Source of the DNA: an uncultured Limosilactobacillus sp.
Lineage (GTDB): Bacteria > Bacillota > Bacilli > Lactobacillales > Lactobacillaceae
Direction of reading: 5' to 3'
DNA length: 57,288 nucleotides
Assembly (NCBI GenBank): GCA_944327195.1
Contig: CALVGV010000010.1
Coordinates: 1 to 57,288, forward strand
Shown here: one piece after another, positions 9,762 to 17,738 of the stretch
Layout of the letters: every line of letters begins with the position of its first letter
Position numbering within the stretch: the stretch's first letter is position 1
Position numbers and translations under genes: made by a program
Notes under the pieces: generated by a model
The model's input: only the letters and a program-made list of their open reading frames with translations
What the model was told of the DNA's origin: nothing
Databases searched by the model: none

Positions 9762-10559
9762 TTAAAAATCGTGGGCCTTCAGGAAGGCGGTTAGTTGCCG
9801 GTTGAAGGCCGCCGGCTGCTCCCCCATCACCACGTGGCCGCAACTGTCAATGCAGGCGGTCTCGATCGCCGGGTTGGCCGCGGCCAGGGTGGTGGCAAAG
9901 GCCGGCTTGAAGTAGGGACTCTCCTTGGCGGTCACCAGCAGGGTCGGCACCGTGGTGGCCAAGAGCGGCTTGCGCCAGTCGCGGCGGGCGTGGTCGAAGA
10001 GCAGGGCCTGGTGATCGGCGCGGTCGAAGGGAAAGAGCTCCTTGACCGGGGCCAGCGCCCACTTGAGCTCGTCTGGCACCCCGCGGTAGGTCTCGCGGAC
10101 CGACCTGTTGTCCAGCAGGACCTGGCGGTAGTTGGCCCGGGTCGCCGTCCGGTAGCCGTAGGGCCACTTGGGGGTGTTGAGCATCTTGGGCGACTGGTCG
10201 ACGGCAACGATCGCCCGCACCGGCACCTGGGGGAAGAGCTTCAAGAAGCCGTAAATCACGCTCGCCCCCATCGAGTGACCCACCAAAATTGGGTTCTCCA
10301 CCTTAAGGGCCGCCAAGAAATCGGCCAGGTCGGCGATCAGCACCCCGATGTCATCCAGGTCCGGGGCCGGGCTGGAGGCCCCGTGGCCACGCTGGTCGTA
10401 GGTATAGACCGAGTAGCCCTGGTCGGCAAAGGTCTGGGCCTGGAAGTGCCAGATCTGCTGGTAGCCGCCGAAGCCGTGGATGAAGACCAGCGGCTGGCCG
10501 TTTTCCGGGCCGAAGTGTTGGTAGTTCAGTGACTGGTGATCCCTGGTTTCAATCTTCAC
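9762..10559 (-). CDS. Alpha/beta hydrolase
   Basis: 265-residue hydrolase. The oxyanion-hole segment FIHGFGGYQQIW, the nucleophile elbow GHSMGAS and the late histidine in CGHVVMGEQP give the catalytic set. No signal peptide. The GTG start overlaps the citXG stop by four bases (GTGA), so it is translated from the citXG transcript. The substrate is unknown; the coupling hints at a role connected with citrate use, but it may be only a passenger. Confidence 0.88.
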   Translation of the reverse strand: MKIETRDHQSLNYQHFGPENGQPLVFIHGFGGYQQIWHFQAQTFADQGYSVYTYDQRGHGASSPAPDLDDIGVLIADLADFLAALKVENPILVGHSMGASVIYGFLKLFPQVPVRAIVAVDQSPKMLNTPKWPYGYRTATRANYRQVLLDNRSVRETYRGVPDELKWALAPVKELFPFDRADHQALLFDHARRDWRKPLLATTVPTLLVTAKESPYFKPAFATTLAAANPAIETACIDSCGHVVMGEQPAAFNRQLTAFLKAHDF

Positions 10560-11962
10560 AGCATGTCCTCCATCATCCCCACAAAGAGGGTCACGATCAA
10601 GAGGTCGGCGGTGCCGCCCATGCTCAGGTGGCGACGGCTGAAGTCGGCCTCGGTTTCTAACAACAGTTGGCGGCCGGCAGGCGTGGCCGGGCCCCCGGCA
10701 GCGGCAATCTTGGTGAAGCGGGCCGTCTTTTCGGCCAGAATCTCCGGCCCCCCCGCCCGCTTGACGAGGGTCGAATCGGCGGTGTGGCGGGCCAGGGCCA
10801 CGAAGGTCGTCAAAATCCGCTCGTTGGTTTTGCCGGTCGCCGCCTTGAGGGTCGGCAGACCGATCTCAAAGACCGCCGGGTAGCCGGCGCGGGCCTCGCC
10901 GCGGATCCCGGTCAGGCCGTACTTGAGGAACTGCTGCTCGCCGGCGGTCAGCGGCCCCTGCTTTTGCTTGAGCGCCTTGAAGTCGTGGGCGGTCAAATCC
11001 ACCAGCATCGCCTTGACCTGGGCCTGGAGGGCGGCCGGTGTTACCGGCCGGGCGCTGGCCCAGCAGGCCGCGTAGGCGCAGGTCAGCACCCCGAGGGAGA
11101 AGAGGGCCCCCTTGTGGGTGTTGACCCCCTTGGTGGCGGTAAACATTGCCCGCTCGGCGGCCAGGCCGAAGCGGCGGATCTGCTTAAAGAGCAGTTGCGG
11201 GCGGGCCGAAGCGGCGGCCAGGCCAGCCTGACCGCACTGGCGGAGGTAGGTCCGCAGGGCCAGCGAGCTATCGAGGAACATGAAGGTGTCCATGTCGGGG
11301 TGGGCGGCCCCCTCCACCGGGTCAACCAGGCCCGGCTTCGGCCAGGTGACCACCTCGTAGGTCAGCGCCCGCAGGCCGTTGGTCACTAGTCGCTCCACTA
11401 GGGCCGCCTCTTCTTCGGCCGCGCTGGCCGCCGCAATCATCCGGGCGACCGCCGCCTGCAGGTCGGCCACCGAGTGGCGCCGTGAGCGGCCGCACTCCTT
11501 GGCCGGCCGGCCGCAAACCAGGCAGGTCCTCGCCGGCTGGTTGGCATCGGCCCGGCTGAGGCCGACCACCTGGCCTTCCTGGCGGGTCAGGACGTCGAGG
11601 TCAAAGAGGCGGCGGAAGGGTTGCGACTCCTCGAAACGGGTCGTCAGTGCCTTGACCGCCGGGGCGGGGGCGAAGACCTGGTAGAAGCGCTCCGGCCCGG
11701 TGGCCGCCGTTGGCCATTCTCTGGCCACCAGGAAGGAAATTCCGGCGGCCAGCAGCTGGTCCTCGAAGGCGGCCAGCTGGCGGGTGAAGAAGGCCGCAAT
11801 GGTGGCGTTGTTCTTGATTGGGCCGGGGATATTGAGCTTGGCGGCAACCACGGCGCCGACCCCGGGCGTGAGCAGGTGGGCCTGGGTGGCCACCCGCCGG
11901 TCGCGATTTTCGAGGACGGCCGGAATGTCGACCGCCGTCCCCTGGGCAAATAAGTTCTCCAT
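10556..11962 (-). CDS. citXG: CitX-CitG fusion for citrate lyase prosthetic group
   Basis: The first 180 or so residues correspond to CitX (apo-citrate lyase phosphoribosyl-dephospho-CoA transferase) and the rest to CitG (triphosphoribosyl-dephospho-CoA synthase). CitG makes the cofactor from dephospho-CoA and ATP, and CitX loads it onto CitD. The 468-residue fusion resembles the bifunctional protein known in Leuconostoc. A CxxC..C cluster (TCLVCGRPAKECGRS) lies at the end of the CitX part. The start ATG (MENLFAQG) follows GAAAGGATC. It is separated from citF by about 750 bases of repeats, so it may have its own promoter. Confidence 0.93.
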   Translation of the reverse strand: MENLFAQGTAVDIPAVLENRDRRVATQAHLLTPGVGAVVAAKLNIPGPIKNNATIAAFFTRQLAAFEDQLLAAGISFLVAREWPTAATGPERFYQVFAPAPAVKALTTRFEESQPFRRLFDLDVLTRQEGQVVGLSRADANQPARTCLVCGRPAKECGRSRRHSVADLQAAVARMIAAASAAEEEAALVERLVTNGLRALTYEVVTWPKPGLVDPVEGAAHPDMDTFMFLDSSLALRTYLRQCGQAGLAAASARPQLLFKQIRRFGLAAERAMFTATKGVNTHKGALFSLGVLTCAYAACWASARPVTPAALQAQVKAMLVDLTAHDFKALKQKQGPLTAGEQQFLKYGLTGIRGEARAGYPAVFEIGLPTLKAATGKTNERILTTFVALARHTADSTLVKRAGGPEILAEKTARFTKIAAAGGPATPAGRQLLLETEADFSRRHLSMGGTADLLIVTLFVGMMEDML

Positions 11963-12036
11963 GAATTGATCCTTTCGGTGGTTTTGAGGGGCCTGCGCTC
12001 CGCGAAACGTAGCCCTGCTGGAACGCCGGGGCCTCC

Positions 12037-12169
12037 GGGGAGTAGCTTCCGGGAGACTGGAACGGGGTGGGCACAACTTTGAGCCCGTTCCGGTCTCAAA
12101 GCTTGGCCTTGTTCTAGGCGATAAATCGCCAAGAACAATTTCACCCCTGAGCTCCCGGGTCTACTCCCC
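12037..12169 (+). repeat. Family 1 structured repeat, copy A
   Basis: An outer stem pairs GGGGAGTAG (12037-12045) with CTACTCCCC (12161-12169), CCGGGAG with CTCCCGG, and GGGGTG with CACCCC. Two inner hairpins follow: CTTTGAG/CTCAAAG at 12077-12101, and TTGTTCT-A-GGCGA paired with TCGCC-A-AGAACAA at 12109-12138 with a TAAA loop. The sequence of the outer stem differs from the other copies but pairs just as well. Confidence 0.8.
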
Positions 12170-12344
12170 TCCGGCGGTGGTACCACTGCTACTTTTCGCA
12201 CTTGGAGGGAGGAGGCTTCACTTTGGCAGAAATTCCCCGGCTGAGGGAGCTATTTTCGCTCGGTCGACAACTGCTGATAAACAATGCTACTAACAAGTGA
12301 CGGCACGTGGAACGGGCAACTTTCCGGCTAAACGAAAAATTAGC

Positions 12345-12422
12345 GTGATCCTAGTTCATCCCTAGAATCACTAGCCAATCGAACCACTACGAATAAGTGG
12401 TTGTTGCCTGATCACAATCAGG
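12345..12422. repeat. Three small hairpins in tandem
   Basis: GTGATCCTAG with CTAGAATCAC (12345-12371, one mismatch), CCACT with AGTGG (12384-12400), and CCTGA with TCAGG (12407-12422) are stacked within 80 bases upstream of citXG. They could be RNA structure, operator sites or leftovers of a repeat. Confidence 0.45.
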
Positions 12423-12450
12423 TGCCTTAGTAGCACTTCGTCGCCGGGCC

Positions 12451-12590
12451 GGAGCGGAGCAAAAGGGCGGGCCAAGATAGCGAAATTTCACTTGGCGGGT
12501 TTCCCGCCTAGTGAAAGGTCGAGCTTTGAGACTCTGCAAGAGGCTCAAAGTCGTGCCCGCTATCGTCACGGTCCCGCCCCTTTTGCGGAG
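12451..12590 (-). repeat. Family 1 structured repeat, copy B
   Basis: Inverted relative to copies A and C. Outer stem: GCAAAAGGGCGGGCC (12459-12473) with GGTCCCGCCCCTTTTGC (12570-12586), then GATAGCG (12476-12482) with CGCTATC (12558-12564). Inner hairpins: TTTCACT and GGCGGG with CCCGCC and AGTGAAA at 12486-12516, and CTTTGAG with CTCAAAG at 12524-12550. Nearly the same sequence as copy D near 44886. Confidence 0.85.
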
Positions 12591-12712
12591 CGGAGGCCCA
12601 CCATCGTCACGGCCCACAATTTTCGCGGAGCGGAGGCCCTCCACCCCATCATAAAACAAAAGAAGCCAGGAACAAACTCCCGACCTCTGCTGTTTACTGA
12701 ATTTGCTAGTGG

Positions 12713-14263
12713 CTAGTCCTTTACCTGCTTGATCACGTCGATCAGGCTGCCGTCGCGGTAGGTAACCAGGGCAACGGTGCGGTCGGTGTATTCAAGCGGT
12801 TGCGGCTTACCAACGATCTTTTCGGCCCGTTGTTGCAGTTCCTCAATCGAAACCAGCGGCAGGCCCGGGACCTGCTTGAAGGCGTCAATCAGGTCTTGGC
12901 GCTTCGGGTTAACCGCGATCCCAACTTCGGTAACCAGGACGTCAATCGAGCTCCCCGGCGTAACCACGGTCGAAACCTTCGGCACAACGGTGGCGATCCG
13001 GCCCCGGGTCAGCGGCGCGGAGATGATCGTCATCTTGGCCGTGGCGGCGTCTTGGTGGCCCCCAATCGCTCCCCGAATGACCCCGTTGGACCCGGTCATG
13101 ACGTTGACGTTGAAGTCGGTGTCGATTTCCAGGGCCGAAAGGATGGCCACGTCGAGTTGGTCAACCATTGCCCCCTTGTTTTCAGGGTCGGCGTACCAGG
13201 AGGCGTCGATTTCCTGCTGGTTCTTGTTGTTCTTCATCGAGGAAGCGGCGCCCTTGTCGAAGTCTTGGACGTCCATCACCTTGTTGACCAAGCCTTCTTC
13301 GAGCAGGTCAACGATCGGCTTGGTGATCCCACCGAGGGCGAAGGAGGCCTTGATGTCGCTGTCGATCATCGACTGGCGCAGGAAGCGGGCCACGGCCAGG
13401 GCAGCCCCACCGGAACCGGTTTGGAAGGAGAAGCCCTGCTTGAAGTACGGCGAGTGCACGATCACGTCGTTTACCATCTTGGCAATCTTGAGGTCCTTCG
13501 GGTTCTTGGTGAAGCGGGTGGCCCCAGTCCCGATCCTGTCCGGGTCGCCGACTTGGTCGACCTTAACCACGTAGTCGACCTGGGTCTGCTTGATCGAGGC
13601 CGGCGTGTTCGGGTAGTCAACCAGGTTGTCGGTCAGGAGAACCACCTTGTTGGCGTAGTTGGCGTCCATCAGGGCGTACCCGAGCGAACCGAAGGCGGCG
13701 TCGCCGGTCATCCCGTTGGCGTTCCCCAGCCGGTCGGCGTTCGGTACTCCGAGGAAGGCAACGTCGATCTTGATTTCGCCGTTTTCAATCGAACGGGCGC
13801 GGTTCCCGTGGGAACGGAAGATGACCGGGTTCTTGAGCAAACCGTGGGAAACGGCTTCCCCGAGGCTGCCCCGCATCCCCGAGCTGGTGATGTTGGTGAT
13901 CGTTCCGGCCTTGATGGCTTCAACCACCTTGTCGTTCATCGTGTTGGTCAACGACGACGGCGCCAGGGTCAGGTCCTTGATGCCGAGGGAGATGATTGCG
14001 TCCATCACCTTGTTGAAGATGAAGTCCCCTTCACGCAGGTGGTGGTGGAAGGAAATCGTCATCCCGTCCTTAACCAGCTTCTTGACGATGTCTTCGATCG
14101 AGTCGACCACCTTGTCATCCCCGGTCGAAACCCGCACTTGCGGGGCCGTCCGTTGGATTTCCGGGTTGCCGATTTCGGTGCTTTCAAAGCCCTTGCGCGT
14201 TTCTAAGAATTCTGCCGGAATTTCGCGTTCTACCTTATTCTTCAATGTATTCACCATCCTCAT
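12713..14263 (-). CDS. citF: Citrate lyase alpha subunit CitF
   Basis: Citrate:acetyl-ACP transferase; it swaps acetate for citrate on the CitD thioester, giving citryl-ACP. The 516 residues are the full family length, with the Gly-rich [13 protein letters not shown] and [12 protein letters not shown] segments of this CoA-transferase-like family. The start lies inside the end of citE (overlap of about 29 bases). Two in-frame ATGs (14263, 14257) are possible and neither has an obvious ribosome site, so it is probably translated by coupling. Last of citC-D-E-F. Confidence 0.96.
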   Translation of the reverse strand: MRMVNTLKNKVEREIPAEFLETRKGFESTEIGNPEIQRTAPQVRVSTGDDKVVDSIEDIVKKLVKDGMTISFHHHLREGDFIFNKVMDAIISLGIKDLTLAPSSLTNTMNDKVVEAIKAGTITNITSSGMRGSLGEAVSHGLLKNPVIFRSHGNRARSIENGEIKIDVAFLGVPNADRLGNANGMTGDAAFGSLGYALMDANYANKVVLLTDNLVDYPNTPASIKQTQVDYVVKVDQVGDPDRIGTGATRFTKNPKDLKIAKMVNDVIVHSPYFKQGFSFQTGSGGAALAVARFLRQSMIDSDIKASFALGGITKPIVDLLEEGLVNKVMDVQDFDKGAASSMKNNKNQQEIDASWYADPENKGAMVDQLDVAILSALEIDTDFNVNVMTGSNGVIRGAIGGHQDAATAKMTIISAPLTRGRIATVVPKVSTVVTPGSSIDVLVTEVGIAVNPKRQDLIDAFKQVPGLPLVSIEELQQRAEKIVGKPQPLEYTDRTVALVTYRDGSLIDVIKQVKD

Positions 14264-15140
14264 CAATCAGGCCAGATGCCTTTGCCAAGCGCAATACCCG
14301 TTGAGCGCGGAGCACCACTGGGCGGTCAACCATTTGCCCGTTCATCGAGATCACCCCGGAACCCTTGGCGTTGGCTTCTTCGATTGCCGCTTCCACGTCG
14401 AGGGCGTTTTCGATTTCCTTCTTGGTCGGTTCGTAAACCTTGTTGACCCAGTCGATTTGCCGCGGGTTAACCAGCGACTTGCCGTCGAAGCCGAGTTGGT
14501 GGATGTGCTCGGTTTCGCGTTGGAAGCCTTCCACGTCGTTCATGTTGGTGAAGACGGTGTCGAAGGCGGCGATCCCGGCCGCCCGGGCGGCGTGGAGGAT
14601 CATGTTGCGGGCAAATTCAAGCTCCGCCCCGTCTGGGTAGCGGTGGGTCTTCATGTCGGTGGTGTAGTCTTCCGCCGACAGGGCCAGGCCGATCATCCGG
14701 TCGGTGCTTTCGGCGATTTCCAGGGCCTTGAGAACCCCGCGGGCGCTTTCGATGGCGGCCATCACGTGGGTGGTACCAACCGGAATGTTGAACTTCTTCT
14801 CGGCTTCTTCAACCACGGCCACCAGGTCCTTCATCATTTGGGCCGATTCAACCTTCGGCAGGCGGACCACTTGGATCCCGGCCTTGACCATTGCGAAGAC
14901 GTCGTTCTTGAAGTAAGGGGTGTCGATCCCGTTAACCCGGACAACCAGTTCGGCATCGCCGTAGTCCTGGGTTTGCAGGGCCTCGTAGACCAGCATCCGC
15001 GCCGCGTCCTTTTGGTCCATCGAAACCGAGTCTTCGAGGTCGAACATGATCGAGTCGGCCCCGTAGATCCCGGCATCCTTAACCATCCCGGCGTTGTTGC
15101 CCGGGACAAACATCATCGTCCGCCGTAAGCGTTCTTCCAT
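14235..15140 (-). CDS. citE: Citrate lyase beta subunit CitE
   Basis: Citryl-ACP lyase; cleaves citryl-ACP to oxaloacetate and acetyl-ACP. The 301 residues show [11 protein letters not shown] at the start, the metal-site region [10 protein letters not shown], and [14 protein letters not shown] mid-protein, all typical of the CitE/HpcH family. The ATG (MEERLRR) begins one base after citD ends, with GAGGTG before it. The frame runs further upstream only through citD. Confidence 0.97.
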   Translation of the reverse strand: MEERLRRTMMFVPGNNAGMVKDAGIYGADSIMFDLEDSVSMDQKDAARMLVYEALQTQDYGDAELVVRVNGIDTPYFKNDVFAMVKAGIQVVRLPKVESAQMMKDLVAVVEEAEKKFNIPVGTTHVMAAIESARGVLKALEIAESTDRMIGLALSAEDYTTDMKTHRYPDGAELEFARNMILHAARAAGIAAFDTVFTNMNDVEGFQRETEHIHQLGFDGKSLVNPRQIDWVNKVYEPTKKEIENALDVEAAIEEANAKGSGVISMNGQMVDRPVVLRAQRVLRLAKASGLIDEDGEYIEE

Positions 15141-15141
15141 C

Positions 15142-15435
15142 TTAAAGCACCTCCCAGTTTGGTTCGTCAACCGTCCCCAAAGCACGTTGGGCAGCCGCCA
15201 GGGTCCGCGCCTTGATCACGCAGTCCAGCGCCCCCTTGTCAACGGCCTTGACCTGGGTGTTGTCGATTCCGGCCGCCTGCAACGTGGTCGTGATGACCTG
15301 CTTGATTTGCGGGCCGTAGAGGGCTTCGACGGAGGAGTCGAGCTCGATTTGAATCCCATTGCTCCCTTGGCTGAGGGTGATTTGGATATCCGAGGATTCC
15401 AAGGTCCCCGCCAGGGCGGTTTGCTTAATTTCCAT
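15142..15435 (-). CDS. citD: Citrate lyase acyl carrier protein CitD
   Basis: 97-residue carrier subunit that holds the phosphoribosyl-dephospho-CoA group. The attachment serine is expected at residue 14 in GTLESSDIQI. The start ATG is three bases past the citC stop. Its prosthetic group is made and attached by the downstream CitX-CitG fusion, then acetylated by CitC. Confidence 0.96.
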   Translation of the reverse strand: MEIKQTALAGTLESSDIQITLSQGSNGIQIELDSSVEALYGPQIKQVITTTLQAAGIDNTQVKAVDKGALDCVIKARTLAAAQRALGTVDEPNWEVL

Positions 15436-15438
15436 TCC

Positions 15439-16470
15439 TTACTTACTTCCCTTCTTCTGAATCCGTGCCTGTAAGTCGGCAAAGTTCTCCTTAACAAAGG
15501 TCAAGGTGGTTGGTGGCAACAAGCGGGCCAGCTGGTCCTGATCCCCCGCCAGGATTGCCTGCCGGACCGTGGTCGCGGAAACAATCTCGCCTGCTTCCGT
15601 GTGGCGGGGAATGATCTTGACGGCCACTTGCGGGGCTAAGACTGCCGAGAGGGCAGCGTTATAGGCCGCGGTCGTCTTAGAAGTGGGCTCTTCACCCAGG
15701 TAGCGGGCGGTGATGTGCAGCGGCTTGGCGATCGAATCGCGAAAGATCGTCGCGTCCAACTCGGCCTGGTAGGCGCCGATTTCCTGGTCCGACTTCAAGA
15801 AGTAGGCCGGGAAGGTGGCGCTGGAGACCATGTAGTCGCCGCCGGGGACGACCACCACGTTGGTAAGGTCGCTGACCCCCTGCTTGACTAGGTCAAAGCG
15901 CTCGGCAAAGGTGAAGACGGAGCGGTCGGCCTGGACAACGAAGAGGTAGACCTGGTCGTTTTCGGCGCTGGCCTTCTCCACTAGGGCGCGGTGGCCCTTG
16001 GTGAAGGGGTTGGCGTTCATCACGATCGCCGCCGTCTTCCCCCGCTCAAAGTGGGGCAGGTTCGCCAGGTAGTCGCTAACCCCCGGGGTACCGCTTTCCA
16101 AAAAGGCCCCCTGATCGGTCTGGGCCAGCGGCTTGAAGCCGACGTAGCCGAAGCTCTTGACGTACTTGGGCTTGGTGAAGACCAACAGGTGGAAGCGGCC
16201 GCGGCTGGCCTCCTCGTTGACCAGGTGGGAAACCACCTGGTTGAAGAGGGCGCCGCCGTCCTTGAACTTCTCGCACACGGCCACGTACTTGAGCACCTTG
16301 CCGGCAATCGAGCCGGTGGCGGCGAGCTCGCCGTCCTCTTCCCACACGTAGGTCTTTTCGATCGGCGCCAGTTCGGCCTGGCCAAACTCGTGAATGCCGT
16401 TGTGCTCCATGAATGCCTGCCAGCGTTTGCGGTAACGCGGAAGCCGCAGGTTGTATTCGCGGATCTGCAC
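15439..16470 (-). CDS. citC: [Citrate lyase] ligase CitC
   Basis: Acetylates the CitD prosthetic group with acetate and ATP, switching citrate lyase on. The 343 residues have a GNAT-like N-terminal half and a nucleotidyltransferase C-terminal half with the HIGH-like MNANPFTKGHRALVEKA. The start is GTG after a GGGGAGG site with short spacing. First gene of the citrate lyase operon, divergent from the regulator gene. Confidence 0.95.
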   Translation of the reverse strand: MQIREYNLRLPRYRKRWQAFMEHNGIHEFGQAELAPIEKTYVWEEDGELAATGSIAGKVLKYVAVCEKFKDGGALFNQVVSHLVNEEASRGRFHLLVFTKPKYVKSFGYVGFKPLAQTDQGAFLESGTPGVSDYLANLPHFERGKTAAIVMNANPFTKGHRALVEKASAENDQVYLFVVQADRSVFTFAERFDLVKQGVSDLTNVVVVPGGDYMVSSATFPAYFLKSDQEIGAYQAELDATIFRDSIAKPLHITARYLGEEPTSKTTAAYNAALSAVLAPQVAVKIIPRHTEAGEIVSATTVRQAILAGDQDQLARLLPPTTLTFVKENFADLQARIQKKGSK

Positions 16471-16520
16471 AGATCCTCCCCCTTCCTGGTAAAAAGCTCA
16501 CTAATAAACAAGCTGATTTT

Positions 16521-16582
16521 AATATACCACTTTGTTTAACTTTTTTAAATAACAACGGCAAATTTAATGTTTTTAAAATTTA
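16521..16582 (-). promoter_or_regulatory. citC promoter and AT-rich control region
   Basis: On the minus strand a TATATT -10 box (16521-16526) has no good -35, as expected for an activated promoter. The 50 bases upstream are strongly AT-rich with repeated TTTAA and TTTTAAA blocks. CitI of Weissella binds comparable AT-rich sites between citI and citC, so this is the likely regulator target. Confidence 0.55.
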
Positions 16583-16588
16583 CTCACC

Positions 16589-16617
16589 TTGTCCTCCCCG
16601 GCCAATCCCGGTAAAAT
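16589..16617 (+). promoter_or_regulatory. Promoter of the citrate regulator gene
   Basis: TTGTCC (16589-16594) and TAAAAT (16612-16617) are 17 bases apart, facing the regulator. GAGAGAGGA lies before the ATG at 16684. Confidence 0.6.
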
Positions 16618-16683
16618 AGATGATAAGAATTATCGCTTAATCGCCCCCGGTTCGGCAATACTAAGCAAGAGAGAGGAATTACG

Positions 16684-17625
16684 ATGGACGCGCAACACTC
16701 ACTGCTCCTGGGAAACCTTGCCCAGGACTACTATTTCAGCAAGATGCCAATCAACAAGATGGTGGAAAAGTACTCGCTCAGCCGCTACCTGATCCTCAAG
16801 TACCTCGACGAGGCGCTGGCCAGCGGGATCGTGGAAATCACCGTCCACGCCAGCTACGAGCGGCGGGTCGAGCTGGAACGCCAGCTCAAGGAGCACTTCA
16901 AGATCCCCCACCTCTACGTGGTTGCCGACCCGACCAACCTAGCCAAGCGCGACGACCGGGTGGCCGCCTTCGCCGCCATCCAGGCCCAGTCGCTGATCAA
17001 GCAGGCCCAGGTGGTCAGCCTCTCCTGGGGGGAGACGATCTTTGAGGTGATCGACCACTTCGTCAAGACCGAGCAGGAGGAGTTGACCTTCGCCCAGTTC
17101 ATGGGGGAAAACATGAAGTACCACTCCTCGACCGGGTCGATGCGGATGGTCCAGCGAGCGGCGGCCAAGTTCGGCGCCCACTACTTTACCATCCCGGGCC
17201 CATTATACATCCTAAACGACCAGGTGCGGGCCGGATTCATGGCCGAACCGTCGATTGAGCGGACCCTGGCCGTGGCCAAGCGGGCCGACCTGATCATCAG
17301 CGGGATCGGCACCCTCGAGTCGGTCGATTCGATCCCGCTCTGGAACGAGAACCGGGCGGCGATCTTCCCCGAGGTGGCCGCCGACCAGGTGGCGGGGATG
17401 GTCTTTGGCCGCCCCTACGACGTCAACGGCGTCTTCCTCAACGCCGGCCAGGACAAGTGCCTCTCCCTGCCGCTGGACACGATCCTAAAGGTGCCGCGCC
17501 GCTTTGCGATCGTCCAGGGGAAGTCGAAGTACCGGGCCGCGCTCGGCGCCCTACGCGGCGAGTTCTTCACCGACCTGGTAATCAACGAGGCGACCGCCGT
17601 CCGGATCCTCAACGAGCTCAAGTAA
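16684..17625 (+). CDS. citI: SorC/DeoR-type regulator of citrate genes (CitI-like)
   Basis: 313 residues. The N terminus (about 1-55) holds a helix-turn-helix (INKMVEKYSLSRYLILKYLDEA), and the rest is the sugar-binding-like effector domain of the SorC family with GISGIGTLES-type segments. In Weissella and Leuconostoc the homologous CitI activates citrate genes when citrate binds. Here the gene is divergent from citC and followed by the transporter on the opposite strand, which supports that role. The name rests on family and context. Confidence 0.82.
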   Translation: MDAQHSLLLGNLAQDYYFSKMPINKMVEKYSLSRYLILKYLDEALASGIVEITVHASYERRVELERQLKEHFKIPHLYVVADPTNLAKRDDRVAAFAAIQAQSLIKQAQVVSLSWGETIFEVIDHFVKTEQEELTFAQFMGENMKYHSSTGSMRMVQRAAAKFGAHYFTIPGPLYILNDQVRAGFMAEPSIERTLAVAKRADLIISGIGTLESVDSIPLWNENRAAIFPEVAADQVAGMVFGRPYDVNGVFLNAGQDKCLSLPLDTILKVPRRFAIVQGKSKYRAALGALRGEFFTDLVINEATAVRILNELK

Positions 17626-17639
17626 CTTTTCCTCTCCTT

Positions 17640-17678
17640 AACAGCGCTGGTGGCGATTCTCCCCCAGCGCTGTTTTTT
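17640..17678 (+). terminator. Terminator of the citrate regulator gene
   Basis: AACAGCGCTGG pairs with CCAGCGCTGTT and is followed by a T run, 15 bases after the stop codon. Confidence 0.88.
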
Positions 17679-17694
17679 TCCGTCCCCACACACG

Positions 17695-17723
17695 AAAAAA
17701 GCACCGCCGCAGCGGTGCTTTTT
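17695..17723 (-). terminator. Terminator of the DASS transporter gene
   Basis: AAAAAGCACCGC and GCGGTGCTTTTT form a stem with flanking A/T runs just past the transporter stop codon. It may act in both directions. Confidence 0.85.
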
Positions 17724-17738
17724 GAATGCAATTAAGAA

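Larger units (their letters stand above)
11963..12712. other. Repeat-filled intergenic region between citF and citXG
   Basis: 750 bases with no convincing gene. It holds two family 1 structured repeats in opposite orientation (listed separately), a partial third (12598-12640), a GGTGGTACC motif at 12176-12184, and three small hairpins in a row at 12345-12422. Open frames here contain spurious peptides created by the repeats and are not counted as genes. The citXG promoter must lie in this region, but no strong -10/-35 pair stood out. Confidence 0.75.

Noticed and set aside
12163-12200. T-box riboswitch
   Set aside because: Only the GGTGGTACC core is present. There is no stem I with a specifier loop and no gene in the right orientation downstream.
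12074-12201. Upstream extensions of citXG through the repeat region
   Set aside because: The ATG at 11962 has a proper ribosome site and matches the expected CitX start; the extension is repeat sequence.
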